From an archaeon (lineage in GTDB: Archaea; Thermoproteota; Nitrososphaeria; Nitrososphaerales; CADDZS01), in contig JAKAPU010000025.1 in NCBI GenBank assembly GCA_021806865.1, forward strand, positions 1-23,447: DNA of 23,447 bases, given 5' to 3'. The translations under genes and the position numbers were made by a program. Shown piece after piece: positions 7,159 to 14,144 of this stretch. The notes beneath the pieces are model-generated. The model searched no databases. It was not told the DNA's origin and worked only from the letters and a program-made list of their open reading frames with translations. Every line of letters begins with the position of its first letter. Position 1 is the stretch's first letter.

Positions 7159-7503
7159 CTAAACTGCGAGTACATCGAGCGGGATGTCCTCATACTGCCC
7201 ATCAGGCAGCGTTCTCCGAATATTTATCGGTAGTACCTTCTGATCGAGCTCTGAAACAGCAATATCTATCGGGCTGTGCATATTGGCAGTGATCTTTATG
7301 AAAGGAGGAGCTCCCAAGGCCAGTTGCAGAGATCTTGCTCCAATTATCCGTGCCTTCTCGAATCTGGTTAGTTGAGGAGGGCCAATTGTAACCTGAAAAG
7401 TCTCCCTGCTTTCCTGTTCGGGGGTCTTTGCCTTTTTCCTTCTGATTTTTTGAGGGGAAGATACCCTAGTACGCGGAATAGTAGGCAAAAAGAGAAAAAA
7501 CAC
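7159..7503 (-). CDS. rpo6: DNA-directed RNA polymerase subunit Rpo6 (RpoK, Rpb6/omega family)
   Basis: Small assembly subunit of archaeal RNA polymerase, the homologue of eukaryotic Rpb6 and bacterial omega. 114 residues; the conserved core is the last 70, with LTRFEKARIIGARSLQLALGAPP (the fold's signature, written here in overlapping part) and IAVSEL, ending in LPINIRRTLPDG. The first 40 residues are a divergent, basic extension. The GTG 7503 start follows a TATA box at 7534-7541 with a seven-base leader; the odd hydrophobic first residues (FFLFLP) leave TTG 7488 as an alternative. It is divergent from the cyclophilin-like gene and is followed on the same strand by the small zinc protein and Alba, a compact information-processing group. 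Confidence 0.9.
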   Translation of the reverse strand: MFFLFLPTIPRTRVSSPQKIRRKKAKTPEQESRETFQVTIGPPQLTRFEKARIIGARSLQLALGAPPFIKITANMHSPIDIAVSELDQKVLPINIRRTLPDGQYEDIPLDVLAV

Positions 7504-7533
7504 CGAGAATGCAAAAACTGCACATTGGAAGGC

Positions 7534-7541
7534 AAATAAAG
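7534..7541 (-). promoter_or_regulatory. TATA box of rpo6
   Basis: CTTTATTT on the minus strand. The predicted transcript start is near 7510, seven bases before GTG 7503. Confidence 0.5.
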
Positions 7542-7562
7542 CTTACTAGAGCAATGGAGCGA

Positions 7563-7571
7563 AAAGTTATA
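7563..7571 (+). promoter_or_regulatory. TATA box of the cyclophilin-like gene
   Basis: AAAGTTATA with predicted start near 7594, 12 bases before ATG 7606. Two CTCGAG palindromes flank that point. Confidence 0.45.
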
Positions 7572-7580
7572 GGCACAACG

Positions 7581-7600
7581 CTCGAGGAGTCTTGCTCGAG
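7581..7600 (+). repeat. Paired CTCGAG palindromes at a transcript start
   Basis: GCTCGAG occurs at 7580-7586 and again at 7594-7600, 14 bp start to start. Each core is itself a palindrome, so the pair is both direct and inverted. Position around the predicted start of the cyclophilin-like gene suggests an operator or a leader hairpin. Confidence 0.4.
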
Positions 7601-7605
7601 GTCAA

Positions 7606-7989
7606 ATGTCCTCGGATTCGGTCTCTGAGCTGGTCATGCGGGCAAATGTGCCGGGTCGGGGCGAATTGATCGGGACGCTGTACAAACATCTCTCGCCTGT
7701 TACTGTCACAAAAATACAGAGAGCAATTCCGATAACCGGCCGTGTAAACTGGTACGAGACTAACTTTGTCTACATACTTACAAGTGTGACAACCGGAGAA
7801 GAAAAGGCAAGAAAGGAGTTCAAACGAGGAGACATTGCATTTATGCCTAGCGGCTCCATGATCTGCTTTTTTCTCAAAGACACTAGAAGTTACAAACCGA
7901 TGAATCTTCTCGGCACTATCTCTCAAGGGCTGGAAGTGCTCGATAGTTGCCGCCGAGGAGAGTCGATCGATATCAGAACTTTAGCTTGA
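7606..7989 (+). CDS. Cyclophilin-like fold protein (DUF369 family)
   Basis: 127 residues resembling the DUF369/cyclophilin-like proteins (Thermotoga TM1367 type), which share the cyclophilin beta-barrel fold but generally lack proven prolyl isomerase activity. Seen: an early GELIGTLYKHLSP segment, the ITGRVNWYETNFVYIL stretch, then FKRGDIAFMPSGSMICFFLKDT, a family-typical 'G-D-I-A/G-Y-W-P-P-G-x-A-L-C-I-F-F' pattern, and a closing LLGTI...L. The known family is cytosolic and of unclear function. ATG 7606 has a TATA box 35-43 bp upstream and a GAGGTC element just before it. It is convergent with S25e; the two genes overlap by nine bases at their stops. Confidence 0.75.
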   Translation: MSSDSVSELVMRANVPGRGELIGTLYKHLSPVTVTKIQRAIPITGRVNWYETNFVYILTSVTTGEEKARKEFKRGDIAFMPSGSMICFFLKDTRSYKPMNLLGTISQGLEVLDSCRRGESIDIRTLA

Positions 7990-8343
7990 AGGGCTGGTCG
8001 GAGCCACAATCGAATAAATATAATGTCCGCTGTAGCCGCCAACACGCCTAATGACATTCTTTGATTCTAGATTCCGAAGCGTCTGGGCAGCCACAGCTGC
8101 ATTCAGACCCAGAGTTCTGGCGGCACCATAGACTGTGATAGCTTTCAAGGGCCCGAGCGATTTTATCAACTGCTTCTCATCCAGCTTCGGCAAAATGAGA
8201 GCCTGTTGCTTTGCTTGCTGAGCAGCTAGCTTGGCTTCTTTTGCAGTTTTCTTCTCAGGTTTCTTCGGCGCTTGCTGTCCACTTTCTGAGGCTGATTGAG
8301 ATCTGTCGGCTGCAGAAATTGATTTCTTCTTGGTTCCGCCCAT
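7981..8343 (-). CDS. rps25e: 30S ribosomal protein S25e
   Basis: Archaeal/eukaryotic small-subunit ribosomal protein S25e, 120 residues. The N-terminal half is a lysine- and alanine-rich basic tail beginning MGGTKKKS (KKPEKKTAKEAKLAAQQAK-type), which threads into rRNA. The C-terminal half is a winged-helix domain: residues near 60-110 with YGAARTLGLNAAVAAQTLR as recognition region and a GGYSGHYIY wing. ATG 8343 is chosen over an in-frame GTG at 8373 because the TATA box at 8381-8388 puts the transcript start near 8357. It is divergent from DNA ligase and convergent with the cyclophilin-like gene, overlapping its stop. Confidence 0.93.
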   Translation of the reverse strand: MGGTKKKSISAADRSQSASESGQQAPKKPEKKTAKEAKLAAQQAKQQALILPKLDEKQLIKSLGPLKAITVYGAARTLGLNAAVAAQTLRNLESKNVIRRVGGYSGHYIYSIVAPTSPSS

Positions 8344-8380
8344 ATTACGAGCACTAGTGATCACTCTCTGCACAAAATGG

Positions 8381-8388
8381 TATTAATA
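8381..8388. promoter_or_regulatory. Palindromic TATA box shared by rps25e and DNA ligase
   Basis: TATTAATA reads the same on both strands. Counting about 27 bp each way gives starts near 8357 (minus, 14 bases before the S25e ATG) and near 8411 (plus, 20 bases before the ligase GTG). No second good box is visible between the two genes. Confidence 0.5.
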
Positions 8389-8430
8389 CATTCTCACTGT
8401 AAGGCAGTCTTACCTTCGCGTCGCAAAAGT

Positions 8431-10203
8431 GTGGGAACAAAGTCATTGCTTTTCCAAGAACTAGCAGAAGCATACGAGGAGATGACAAAAACTTCGTCAC
8501 GAACGGAGCTCACCACTATTCTTGTTGGGATCTTGAAAAAGGCGTCCGCAGACGAGATCGGGAAGGTCGTCTACCTCACCCAAGGCAAGCTTTATCCTGA
8601 TTTCGTTGGAATTGAGATAGGGATGGCTGAAAAGACTGCCGCACAGGCGCTAGAGATGGCGTACGGTGCCAGCCCAAAAAAAATTGAAGAGTATTTGAAA
8701 GCAATCGGTGACCTTGGAAGCGTTGCATCGGAACTATCAAAGAAGAAGGTCCAGCAATCATTCTTCGCGGAAAGTCTCAATCTCGATAATGTTTTTGGCA
8801 CTTTGGATGAAATAGCAAGAACTTCTGGTAAAGGATCTTCGAGTGCCAGGATTGGACGGCTTGTCCTATTGCTCAATTCGGCATCGACTCTTGAAGCGAA
8901 ATTCTTGATCAGATTTGTTACTGGAAACTTGAGATTAGGCGTTGCGGATTTTACAGTGCTTGACGCCTTGGCTATCGCGTACACCGAAGATAAGAAAAAC
9001 AGAGAGAAGCTGGAAACCGCTTACAACATCACCAGTGATCTTGGATTTGTGGGGAGTCTACTCGCGAAAGAGGGTATTAGAGCGATTGAAGGGGTAAAGG
9101 TCGAAGCCGGCAGACCAATAAGACCCATGCTAGCCGAGCGACTGTCGACCACTGCAGAAATCATTGAAAAGATGGGCTTTGATGCTTACGCCGAGTACAA
9201 GCTCGATGGGGAGAGAGTCCAAGCCCATAAGTCGAGTAACGACGAAATCACACTCTTTTCTCGAAGAATTGAGCAAATTACTTCACAATACGGAGACGTC
9301 GTGGAAGCTCTCAAGGCAATTCCGTCCAAGAATTTCATATTGGAAGGGGAAATTGTTGCAATAGATTCCGGAGGAAGGTATCTTCCATTTCAAGAGCTTA
9401 TGCACCGTCGCCGAAAATACGAACTTGAAGAAGCAAGAAGGAAATACCCTGTCCTAACAAATCTGTTCGATGTTATGTTGTTCAACGGGAAATCATTAAT
9501 CGACGAGCCATATGAAGCGAGGCGTAAGGCACTCGAATCTGCACTGAAATCTGCGAAGTCGGAGACAGTCAGATTAGTGCCATGCAAGAGAGTCAAGACA
9601 TCTGAGGAAATTGATGCCTTTATGGAGAAATCACTTTCTGAAGGTTGTGAGGGAGTCGTCATTAAGGATGTCAATGGCAAGTATAGGGCGGGAGCTCGAG
9701 GCTTTTCGTGGATCAAGTTCAAGCCAGAGTACAGACCCGATGTCAGGGACACGATTGACCTTGTGTTAGTGGGCGCCGATCATGGAATGGGCAGGAGGGC
9801 TGGAGTTTATGGTGCATTTCTCCTTGCGGCATACGATAGGGACGAAGACGTCTTCAAGAGTACAACAAAGATTGGAACTGGTTTTTCGGATGTAGATCTG
9901 GAAAACTTCTCAAACCTCCTCGAAGAACACAAGATCTCATCCAAGAGTCCTAGGGTTGACTCAAAAGCAGATGCGCAAGTGTGGTTTGAACCCCGAATTG
10001 TAATTGAAGTGATAGCTTCCGAGATCACTTTAAGCCCGATATACACGGCAGGTTGGGAGACCGTACGCGAGAAGAGCGGATTGGCACTGCGTTTCCCAAA
10101 ATTTACTGGCAAGATCCGGACAGACAAGGCCCCAGAAGATGCGACCACGGTCGAGGAATTGCTAGAACTTTACAACCGACAGAAGAAAAGCTACGCGAAG
10201 TGA
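8431..10203 (+). CDS. lig: ATP-dependent DNA ligase
   Basis: Seals nicks during replication and repair, joining Okazaki fragments. 590 residues from GTG 8431, usual for archaeal ligases. The N-terminal helical DNA-binding domain begins LLFQELAEAYEEM; the adenylation domain carries motif I EYKLDGERVQAH with the nucleotide-accepting lysine at residue 257, then a LFSRR motif (Ib-like), FILEGEIVA (motif III region), EGVVIKDV (motif IV) and WIKFKPEY (motif V, two lysines). The OB-fold domain follows and ends near LRFPKFTG (motif VI region). An ATG at 8377 would extend the protein, but it lies at the TATA box, before the predicted transcript start, and archaeal ligases begin close to the LLFQEL segment; TTG 8446 is the other candidate. 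Divergent from rps25e and convergent with glnA. Confidence 0.95.
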   Translation: MGTKSLLFQELAEAYEEMTKTSSRTELTTILVGILKKASADEIGKVVYLTQGKLYPDFVGIEIGMAEKTAAQALEMAYGASPKKIEEYLKAIGDLGSVASELSKKKVQQSFFAESLNLDNVFGTLDEIARTSGKGSSSARIGRLVLLLNSASTLEAKFLIRFVTGNLRLGVADFTVLDALAIAYTEDKKNREKLETAYNITSDLGFVGSLLAKEGIRAIEGVKVEAGRPIRPMLAERLSTTAEIIEKMGFDAYAEYKLDGERVQAHKSSNDEITLFSRRIEQITSQYGDVVEALKAIPSKNFILEGEIVAIDSGGRYLPFQELMHRRRKYELEEARRKYPVLTNLFDVMLFNGKSLIDEPYEARRKALESALKSAKSETVRLVPCKRVKTSEEIDAFMEKSLSEGCEGVVIKDVNGKYRAGARGFSWIKFKPEYRPDVRDTIDLVLVGADHGMGRRAGVYGAFLLAAYDRDEDVFKSTTKIGTGFSDVDLENFSNLLEEHKISSKSPRVDSKADAQVWFEPRIVIEVIASEITLSPIYTAGWETVREKSGLALRFPKFTGKIRTDKAPEDATTVEELLELYNRQKKSYAK

Positions 10204-10251
10204 AAGCCAAAGATCCACTCATAAAGACATTATGATTAGAAAAAAGGGAAG

Positions 10252-10276
10252 AAAGTCGCGCAGATTTGCGCGCTTT
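10252..10276. terminator. Hairpin between convergent DNA ligase and glnA
   Basis: CGCGCA (10257-10262) and TGCGCG (10267-10272) form a 6-bp stem with a GATT loop, extended by AAAG/CTTT (10252-10255 and 10273-10276) around a one-base bulge. It lies in the 91-bp gap between two convergent stops and could end or protect either transcript. Archaeal terminators usually rely on T runs, so the role is a guess. Confidence 0.4.
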
Positions 10277-10294
10277 CCATTGGTTGGGACTAAT

Positions 10295-11770
10295 TTAGAT
10301 GTCGAAATACATGTAGAATTCATATGGATGAGGGCGGCGCGAGATTTCACCGTGCTCTTTTGTTCCATTCTCAATGATCGCCTCTATGATTTCTTGAGTG
10401 AATATTGGTTTCAAAAAGTCGTGATCTGATTTTAGGCATTCGATCGCCTCTCCGAGGGACCCCGGCAGTTCCTTGATTCCAAGTGCCTTTCTCCTTTCTG
10501 GTGTGAGCTTGTAGATGTCCTCGTCGACGGGGTTACCGATCTCCAGCGATTTCTTGATCCCATCCATACCTGCGGCAAGGATTGCAGAGAAACAAAGATA
10601 CGGGTTGGCCGCAGTATCTGGCGTTCTGTATTCAAGCCTCTTTCTGGAGGAGTACTTGGCACCTTTCATATTGACTGGTATTCGGATATTCGCAGACCTG
10701 TTCCTTCTGCTCCAAGCAATATAGACTGGCGCTTCAAAACCAGGAACGAGTCTTCTGTACGAATTAGTTGTTGGATTCGTGATGGCCGCAAGTGCCCTTG
10801 CGTGAGCGATTAATCCCCCACCAAAATACCGACCGAGCTGGCTCAGCTCGGCGTACTCATCCTTCTCATCGAACATGAGGTTCTGTCCGTTTTTCCAAAG
10901 TGACACATGAACATGCATGCCTGAAGCGTTATCAAGGAAAATCGGTTTCGGCATCATTGTCGCGACCATGCCGTGTTTTGCAGCCACGTTCTTGACTACG
11001 TACTTGTATGTAGCCGCAGCATCGGCCATGTTGGTTAGAGTGTCATATCTCATGTCGATTTCACACTGCCCTGCCGTTGCAACTTCATGGTGATGCGCGT
11101 CACACACTACGCCAAATTCGCCGAGCGTAGTTACACACTCGCTCCTGAAATCTTGGAGAGAATCTTGGGGAGTTGCTGGAAAATAGCCTTCTTTGAATCG
11201 TATCGGAGCACCATTGCTGAGTGAGCTGGTTCCTGAATTCCAAGCAGCTTCTCGAGATTCAATCTTGTAAGATTGTCCAGCGTACGGAGTGGAAACATCC
11301 CAACTGACTTTGTCGAACACGAAAAATTCGATTTCGGGGCCCCAATATGTCGTGTCGTACCCGAGCTTCTTTGCCTCTTCCTCCGCTCGCTGAGCTATGT
11401 ATCTTGGGTCTCTGAAGAATCTGCCCATTCCATAGCCCCATGAAACGTCACAAATCATTCTGCCAGTTTTGAGAGGTCCGTCACTCCACGGGAGCACGCC
11501 GTAAGTATTCGGATCTGGCATGAGAAGCATGTCTGACTCGTGAATGTCAGTAAATCCCCTTATTGAACTGCCATCTAGCTTTGGAACTCCGTCCTTGAAA
11601 GAATCCTCATCAAGCGAATCAACAGGAACAGTTACATGTTGCATTCGACCTGGCACGTCTGTAAATTGAAGGTCTACATAGCGTACTTTTTCTTGTTGCA
11701 TCAATGACATGACTTCCGAGACGCCATATTTCTTCTGTTTCAGTTTTCCTCCCTCTCTAATGTAAGGCAT
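10295..11770 (-). CDS. glnA: Glutamine synthetase, type I
   Basis: ATP-dependent formation of glutamine from glutamate and ammonium, the main entry of nitrogen into biomass; GSI enzymes are dodecamers. 491 residues from ATG 11770. Seen: the beta-grasp segment with KLDGSSIRGF near residue 75, metal-site WGPEIEFFVFD, the ATP/metal strand GMHVHVSLW, the NPTTNSYRRLVPG substrate loop, the NIRIP strand, and EYRTPDTAANPYLCF near the C-terminus. The region equivalent to the bacterial adenylylation site reads DIYKLTPERR rather than NLYDLP, so adenylylation control is not expected. An in-frame TTG at 11797 was rejected because it lies before the transcript start predicted from the TATA box at 11811-11821. 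Divergent from an Lrp/AsnC gene with a strong inverted repeat between them, suggesting transcriptional control. Confidence 0.96.
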   Translation of the reverse strand: MPYIREGGKLKQKKYGVSEVMSLMQQEKVRYVDLQFTDVPGRMQHVTVPVDSLDEDSFKDGVPKLDGSSIRGFTDIHESDMLLMPDPNTYGVLPWSDGPLKTGRMICDVSWGYGMGRFFRDPRYIAQRAEEEAKKLGYDTTYWGPEIEFFVFDKVSWDVSTPYAGQSYKIESREAAWNSGTSSLSNGAPIRFKEGYFPATPQDSLQDFRSECVTTLGEFGVVCDAHHHEVATAGQCEIDMRYDTLTNMADAAATYKYVVKNVAAKHGMVATMMPKPIFLDNASGMHVHVSLWKNGQNLMFDEKDEYAELSQLGRYFGGGLIAHARALAAITNPTTNSYRRLVPGFEAPVYIAWSRRNRSANIRIPVNMKGAKYSSRKRLEYRTPDTAANPYLCFSAILAAGMDGIKKSLEIGNPVDEDIYKLTPERRKALGIKELPGSLGEAIECLKSDHDFLKPIFTQEIIEAIIENGTKEHGEISRRPHPYEFYMYFDI

Positions 11771-11776
11771 GAGACG

Positions 11777-11784
11777 ATTGTCCA
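11777..11784 (+). promoter_or_regulatory. Extra half-site near the glnA transcript start
   Basis: ATTGTCCA, matching eight of the bases in each arm of the upstream inverted repeat apart from one T, sits 7 bases before ATG 11770, at or just after the predicted transcript start. A second regulator contact here would block glnA transcription. Confidence 0.4.
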
Positions 11785-11810
11785 CCGAATATCTCAATCC
11801 GGATACTTAT

Positions 11811-11821
11811 GATTATTTAAG
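11811..11821 (-). promoter_or_regulatory. TATA box of glnA
   Basis: CTTAAATAATC on the minus strand. The predicted transcript start is near 11789, about 20 bases before ATG 11770. Confidence 0.5.
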
Positions 11822-11837
11822 AATAATGAGGACATGC

Positions 11838-11872
11838 ATTTGTCCAATCAGATACAGTTATATTGGACAAAT
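11838..11872. promoter_or_regulatory. Perfect 11-bp inverted repeat, probable Lrp-type operator
   Basis: ATTTGTCCAAT (11838-11848) and its exact reverse complement ATTGGACAAAT (11862-11872) with a 13-bp spacer, giving about 24 bp centre to centre, roughly two helical turns. The left arm is 17 bp upstream of the glnA TATA box. The right arm overlaps the likely TATA box (TTATATT, 11858-11864) of the regulator gene. This geometry fits a dimeric regulator that represses its own gene and acts on glnA. Confidence 0.65.
11858..11864 (+). promoter_or_regulatory. TATA box of the Lrp/AsnC gene
   Basis: TTATATT with predicted start near 11888, leaving a leader of about 40 bases. It is overlapped by the right arm of the inverted repeat. 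Confidence 0.4.
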
Positions 11873-11927
11873 TGTCAGTCTGCGGAGATGCTTCTTGTCA
11901 ACGCACACCAACGAAGTTTCCCAGACA

Positions 11928-12371
11928 ATGATAGAAGCGCTTGATCTGCAGATTATTCGGGTGTTGCAGAAAGACGCTAGGTCAAGCTTTCGTGACGTTG
12001 CGCGAAAGCTAAACATAGCAGTTGGCACAGTTCAATCGAGAATAAGGAAACTTGAGGAATCTGGAGTAATCAAAGGCTTCTCGGTCAACTTGGACTATTC
12101 CAAGCTCGGTTACGGTCTCACTGCCCTTATTCTGTTGCAAGCGAAAGGAAAACATCTCAAAGACGTTGAAACAAAAATTGCCAAGATTAACAACGCTTGC
12201 GTTGTGTACGACATTACAGGCGATTTTGATATTGCACTAGTAGCCAAGTTTCACGCTCCCGCTGAAATGGATCACTTCATCAAGGAAATACTCGCAATCG
12301 ATTTTGTTGAGCGCGCGGTTACCAGTATCGTCCTGAATAGCGTGAAAGAAAATTACAACATAGGCCTTTAG
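11928..12371 (+). CDS. Lrp/AsnC family transcriptional regulator
   Basis: 147 residues, the standard length. Residues 1-50 are the winged helix-turn-helix of the family: a LDLQIIRVLQKDAR first helix, FRDVARKLNIAVGTVQSRI as helix-turn-helix, and GVIKGF leading into the hinge. The remaining residues form the RAM (regulation of amino-acid metabolism) ligand-binding and oligomer domain, with the DITGDFDIALVAKF strand pattern carrying the typical G-D-x-D. Known relatives bind amino acids as octamers or dimers and regulate nitrogen and amino-acid genes. ATG 11928 is preferred to far-upstream codons because the longer frame runs through the inverted repeat and into the glnA coding region. Divergence from glnA, with an inverted repeat between, makes glutamine synthesis its probable target. 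Its stop overlaps the convergent endA stop by 4 bp. Confidence 0.93.
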   Translation: MIEALDLQIIRVLQKDARSSFRDVARKLNIAVGTVQSRIRKLEESGVIKGFSVNLDYSKLGYGLTALILLQAKGKHLKDVETKIAKINNACVVYDITGDFDIALVAKFHAPAEMDHFIKEILAIDFVERAVTSIVLNSVKENYNIGL

Positions 12372-12907
12372 GCACGCCACCAGTCGAAACCCACGAATGA
12401 CACTTCATCTCTTCTTTCATCAGGAATTGCTATGATGAACTGCTTCCTGACAGTTGTGGCCAGACGTCCTGCCAGCACTATGTCTGTTGCGGTCATCTTC
12501 GTGGACGGGACAGCTACCCTGACGAGATACGGTGCATGATCAAGCCCTGGCCCGCGTTCATAAGCTGCAAAATCTGCTCCAAATTTTATACCGGGAGTGA
12601 CCACGAATCCGGAGTCGCGAAGTTTGGTATACACCTTGAGTTTGTCTTCAAATTGGAAGACCTTCTCTTTACACATTTTGAGCAGTTTTTCTTCTGATAT
12701 TCTCTTGCCGCCTTTCATAATGTGTAATTTTGATTTGGAAGCAAGATAGCATCCCTCGAACAGGTCTAGGATTACTGGGACGTCAAATTCATCTTGCTTA
12801 GGTTTTGGGATTCCAATGGGTTTGCCGAAGAAGCCTGAAGAAAAAAGCTTTCTTGAATCTTCCAGATCCCAGACTACAAGTCTATTCTCGACAAGTTCTG
12901 CTTGCAT
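12368..12907 (-). CDS. endA: tRNA-splicing endonuclease EndA
   Basis: Cuts pre-tRNA and other RNAs at bulge-helix-bulge sites to release introns. 179 residues, the one-domain alpha type. The N-terminal domain covers residues 1-85; the catalytic domain has the hallmark VYTKLRDSGFVVTPGIKFG stretch, then the catalytic triad Y116 (FAAYERG), H124 (LDHAPYLV) and K155 (VRKQFIIA), nearly the same numbering as Methanocaldococcus EndA (115/125/156). All active residues are present, so the protein is catalytic and not only structural. ATG 12907 is chosen because it starts 7 bases after the stop of the upstream DUF47 gene, giving a tight two-gene operon; GTG 12955 would overlap that gene by 41 bases. A partner beta subunit is common in Thermoproteota but none is seen here. 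Confidence 0.93.
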   Translation of the reverse strand: MQAELVENRLVVWDLEDSRKLFSSGFFGKPIGIPKPKQDEFDVPVILDLFEGCYLASKSKLHIMKGGKRISEEKLLKMCKEKVFQFEDKLKVYTKLRDSGFVVTPGIKFGADFAAYERGPGLDHAPYLVRVAVPSTKMTATDIVLAGRLATTVRKQFIIAIPDERRDEVSFVGFDWWRA

Positions 12908-12914
12908 GTCAGAC

Positions 12915-13568
12915 TCACAGGCCGAGGGCAAGAATTGTGATCGAATCAGTTGCACTCAGACAGTTGTCGACGAGGTCTTCGATCCCTTGAACAATGTCCT
13001 TCAGCAAAAGCAACTCTTTGAATTGATCGACTTCATTCATTATCTTGCTGGTAAGATTACGATATTTGTCATCCACTTGCCTCTCAAGCTTCTGCACAGA
13101 GTTCGAAAGATCTATTGCATGGATTGGATTTATGGCCAACGCTCTAACAACCTCGTTCAGTCTCTGGATCGATTCTACGCTCATGTCGATGAGATCCCTC
13201 AGATCATCAGCAATTCCTGCTTTCTTGACTCCTGCGAACTTCACTTGAGAAAGTTTGAAGGCAACGCCCGCGATGTAACCAGACATTTCCTCTACGTTGT
13301 AAGCAGTCCTCAGAAAGTCCTCTCGGTTAATCATCATTGTTCCTATCTCGGCCAATTCCCGAGTAAGCATGCGCCTCAACTGCTCAGTGTCTTCTTCTGC
13401 CTTCCTGATTCTCTCTAACGAACTCTGAATTCCCGTTGTATCACTCTTGGTAAGAGCAACATAAAGTTGAACGAGTTCCCGAGAGGCATCTAGCACTCTC
13501 CTCACTTCGTCCTGGAGGACTGCGAGAGTCTTCCTCCTAGCTTGTATCTCAGCTTCGCCGCTGAACAT
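12915..13568 (-). CDS. DUF47/PhoU-like protein
   Basis: 217 residues, almost entirely helical, with the DUF47 (PhoU_div) pattern: an N-terminal helix rich in Arg/Glu, a central NVEEMSGYIAGVAF segment, and a C-terminal LLLKDIVQGIEDLVDNC segment with the family's Asp/Glu cluster thought to bind metal, as in PhoU. Family members usually sit beside low-affinity PiT phosphate transporters and are thought to control them; here the neighbour is endA instead and no transporter is in view. ATG 13568, with a TATA box at 13603-13610 and a leader of about a dozen bases. Co-transcribed with endA. The phosphate link is family knowledge, not shown here. Confidence 0.85.
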   Translation of the reverse strand: MFSGEAEIQARRKTLAVLQDEVRRVLDASRELVQLYVALTKSDTTGIQSSLERIRKAEEDTEQLRRMLTRELAEIGTMMINREDFLRTAYNVEEMSGYIAGVAFKLSQVKFAGVKKAGIADDLRDLIDMSVESIQRLNEVVRALAINPIHAIDLSNSVQKLERQVDDKYRNLTSKIMNEVDQFKELLLLKDIVQGIEDLVDNCLSATDSITILALGL

Positions 13569-13602
13569 TGCAGAACTATGACCGCGACTAATGAGACGGG
13601 GT

Positions 13603-13610
13603 TCAATAAG
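13603..13610 (-). promoter_or_regulatory. TATA box of the DUF47-endA operon
   Basis: CTTATTGA on the minus strand. Predicted transcript start near 13580, about 12 bases before ATG 13568. Confidence 0.4.
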
Positions 13611-13680
13611 TGCTTTGTTGTGTTATCGTGATCCGTAACAATGGTCGAGCGGAAGGAAGTGGCCCGAGATCAACGAGCCA

Positions 13681-14139
13681 ATGGTAAAGACTTTAAGGAG
13701 TATTCTGAAATGGTTGCGAAGACTGGGATTGTCGGCCAGAAGTATAATTAGCGCTTCTAATGTCTTGTTCTTGATTGCTGGGCTTTATTTTGCTGCACTC
13801 GCTGGTCTTGGCGAGAGCTCCGTCTATGGGCTAGTCGCTACAATAGTCTGCTTTGTATCAATTCCCTTAGGCATCAAGAAATCCTGGTTCTTTTCGGGAC
13901 CGTGGCGCGTTGGTTCTACTGTTTTCGTACTAGTACTGACTTCGTCCCAGTTGATCAGCGTCTCGATGACTGCGACGATGTCTGCGGTCACAATCGGTTC
14001 AGGTCTGATCAATGGCGTTCTATTCGTGGTTTTTCTGGGCGTAATGCTGGCAACAGCCAAAGAGATCACAAAGACTGTTGCAAATGAGGATGAAGATGAA
14101 ACAAGAAAGGAATCGAAAAAGATCACCTATGAGATTTGA
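13681..14139 (+). CDS. Small hypothetical membrane protein, four predicted helices
   Basis: 152 residues, no family recognised. The first 20 residues are strongly basic (KTLRSILKWLRRLGLSAR), which would keep the N-terminus in the cytoplasm. Four hydrophobic segments follow at about residues 24-44, 48-64, 78-97 and 102-124, separated by very short loops; one loop contains KKSWFFSGPWR. The last 25 residues are charged (ANEDEDETRKESKK) and probably cytoplasmic. ATG 13681 has no strong ribosome binding site; GTTATCG at 13622-13628 could be a weak promoter box. It is divergent from DUF47-endA and convergent with the prepilin peptidase, whose stop lies 5 bp beyond. Whether it belongs with either neighbour cannot be told. 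Confidence 0.65.
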   Translation: MVKTLRSILKWLRRLGLSARSIISASNVLFLIAGLYFAALAGLGESSVYGLVATIVCFVSIPLGIKKSWFFSGPWRVGSTVFVLVLTSSQLISVSMTATMSAVTIGSGLINGVLFVVFLGVMLATAKEITKTVANEDEDETRKESKKITYEI

Positions 14140-14144
14140 ATCAA

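Noticed and set aside
10232..10429. Small basic frame beginning MIRKKGRKSRR
   Set aside because: Most of it runs antisense through the glnA 3' end, and its start spans the hairpin between convergent genes.
13641..13751. 36-codon frame beginning MVERKEVARD, overlapping the start of the four-helix protein
   Set aside because: Very short, no ribosome site, and overlaps a better gene in another frame.
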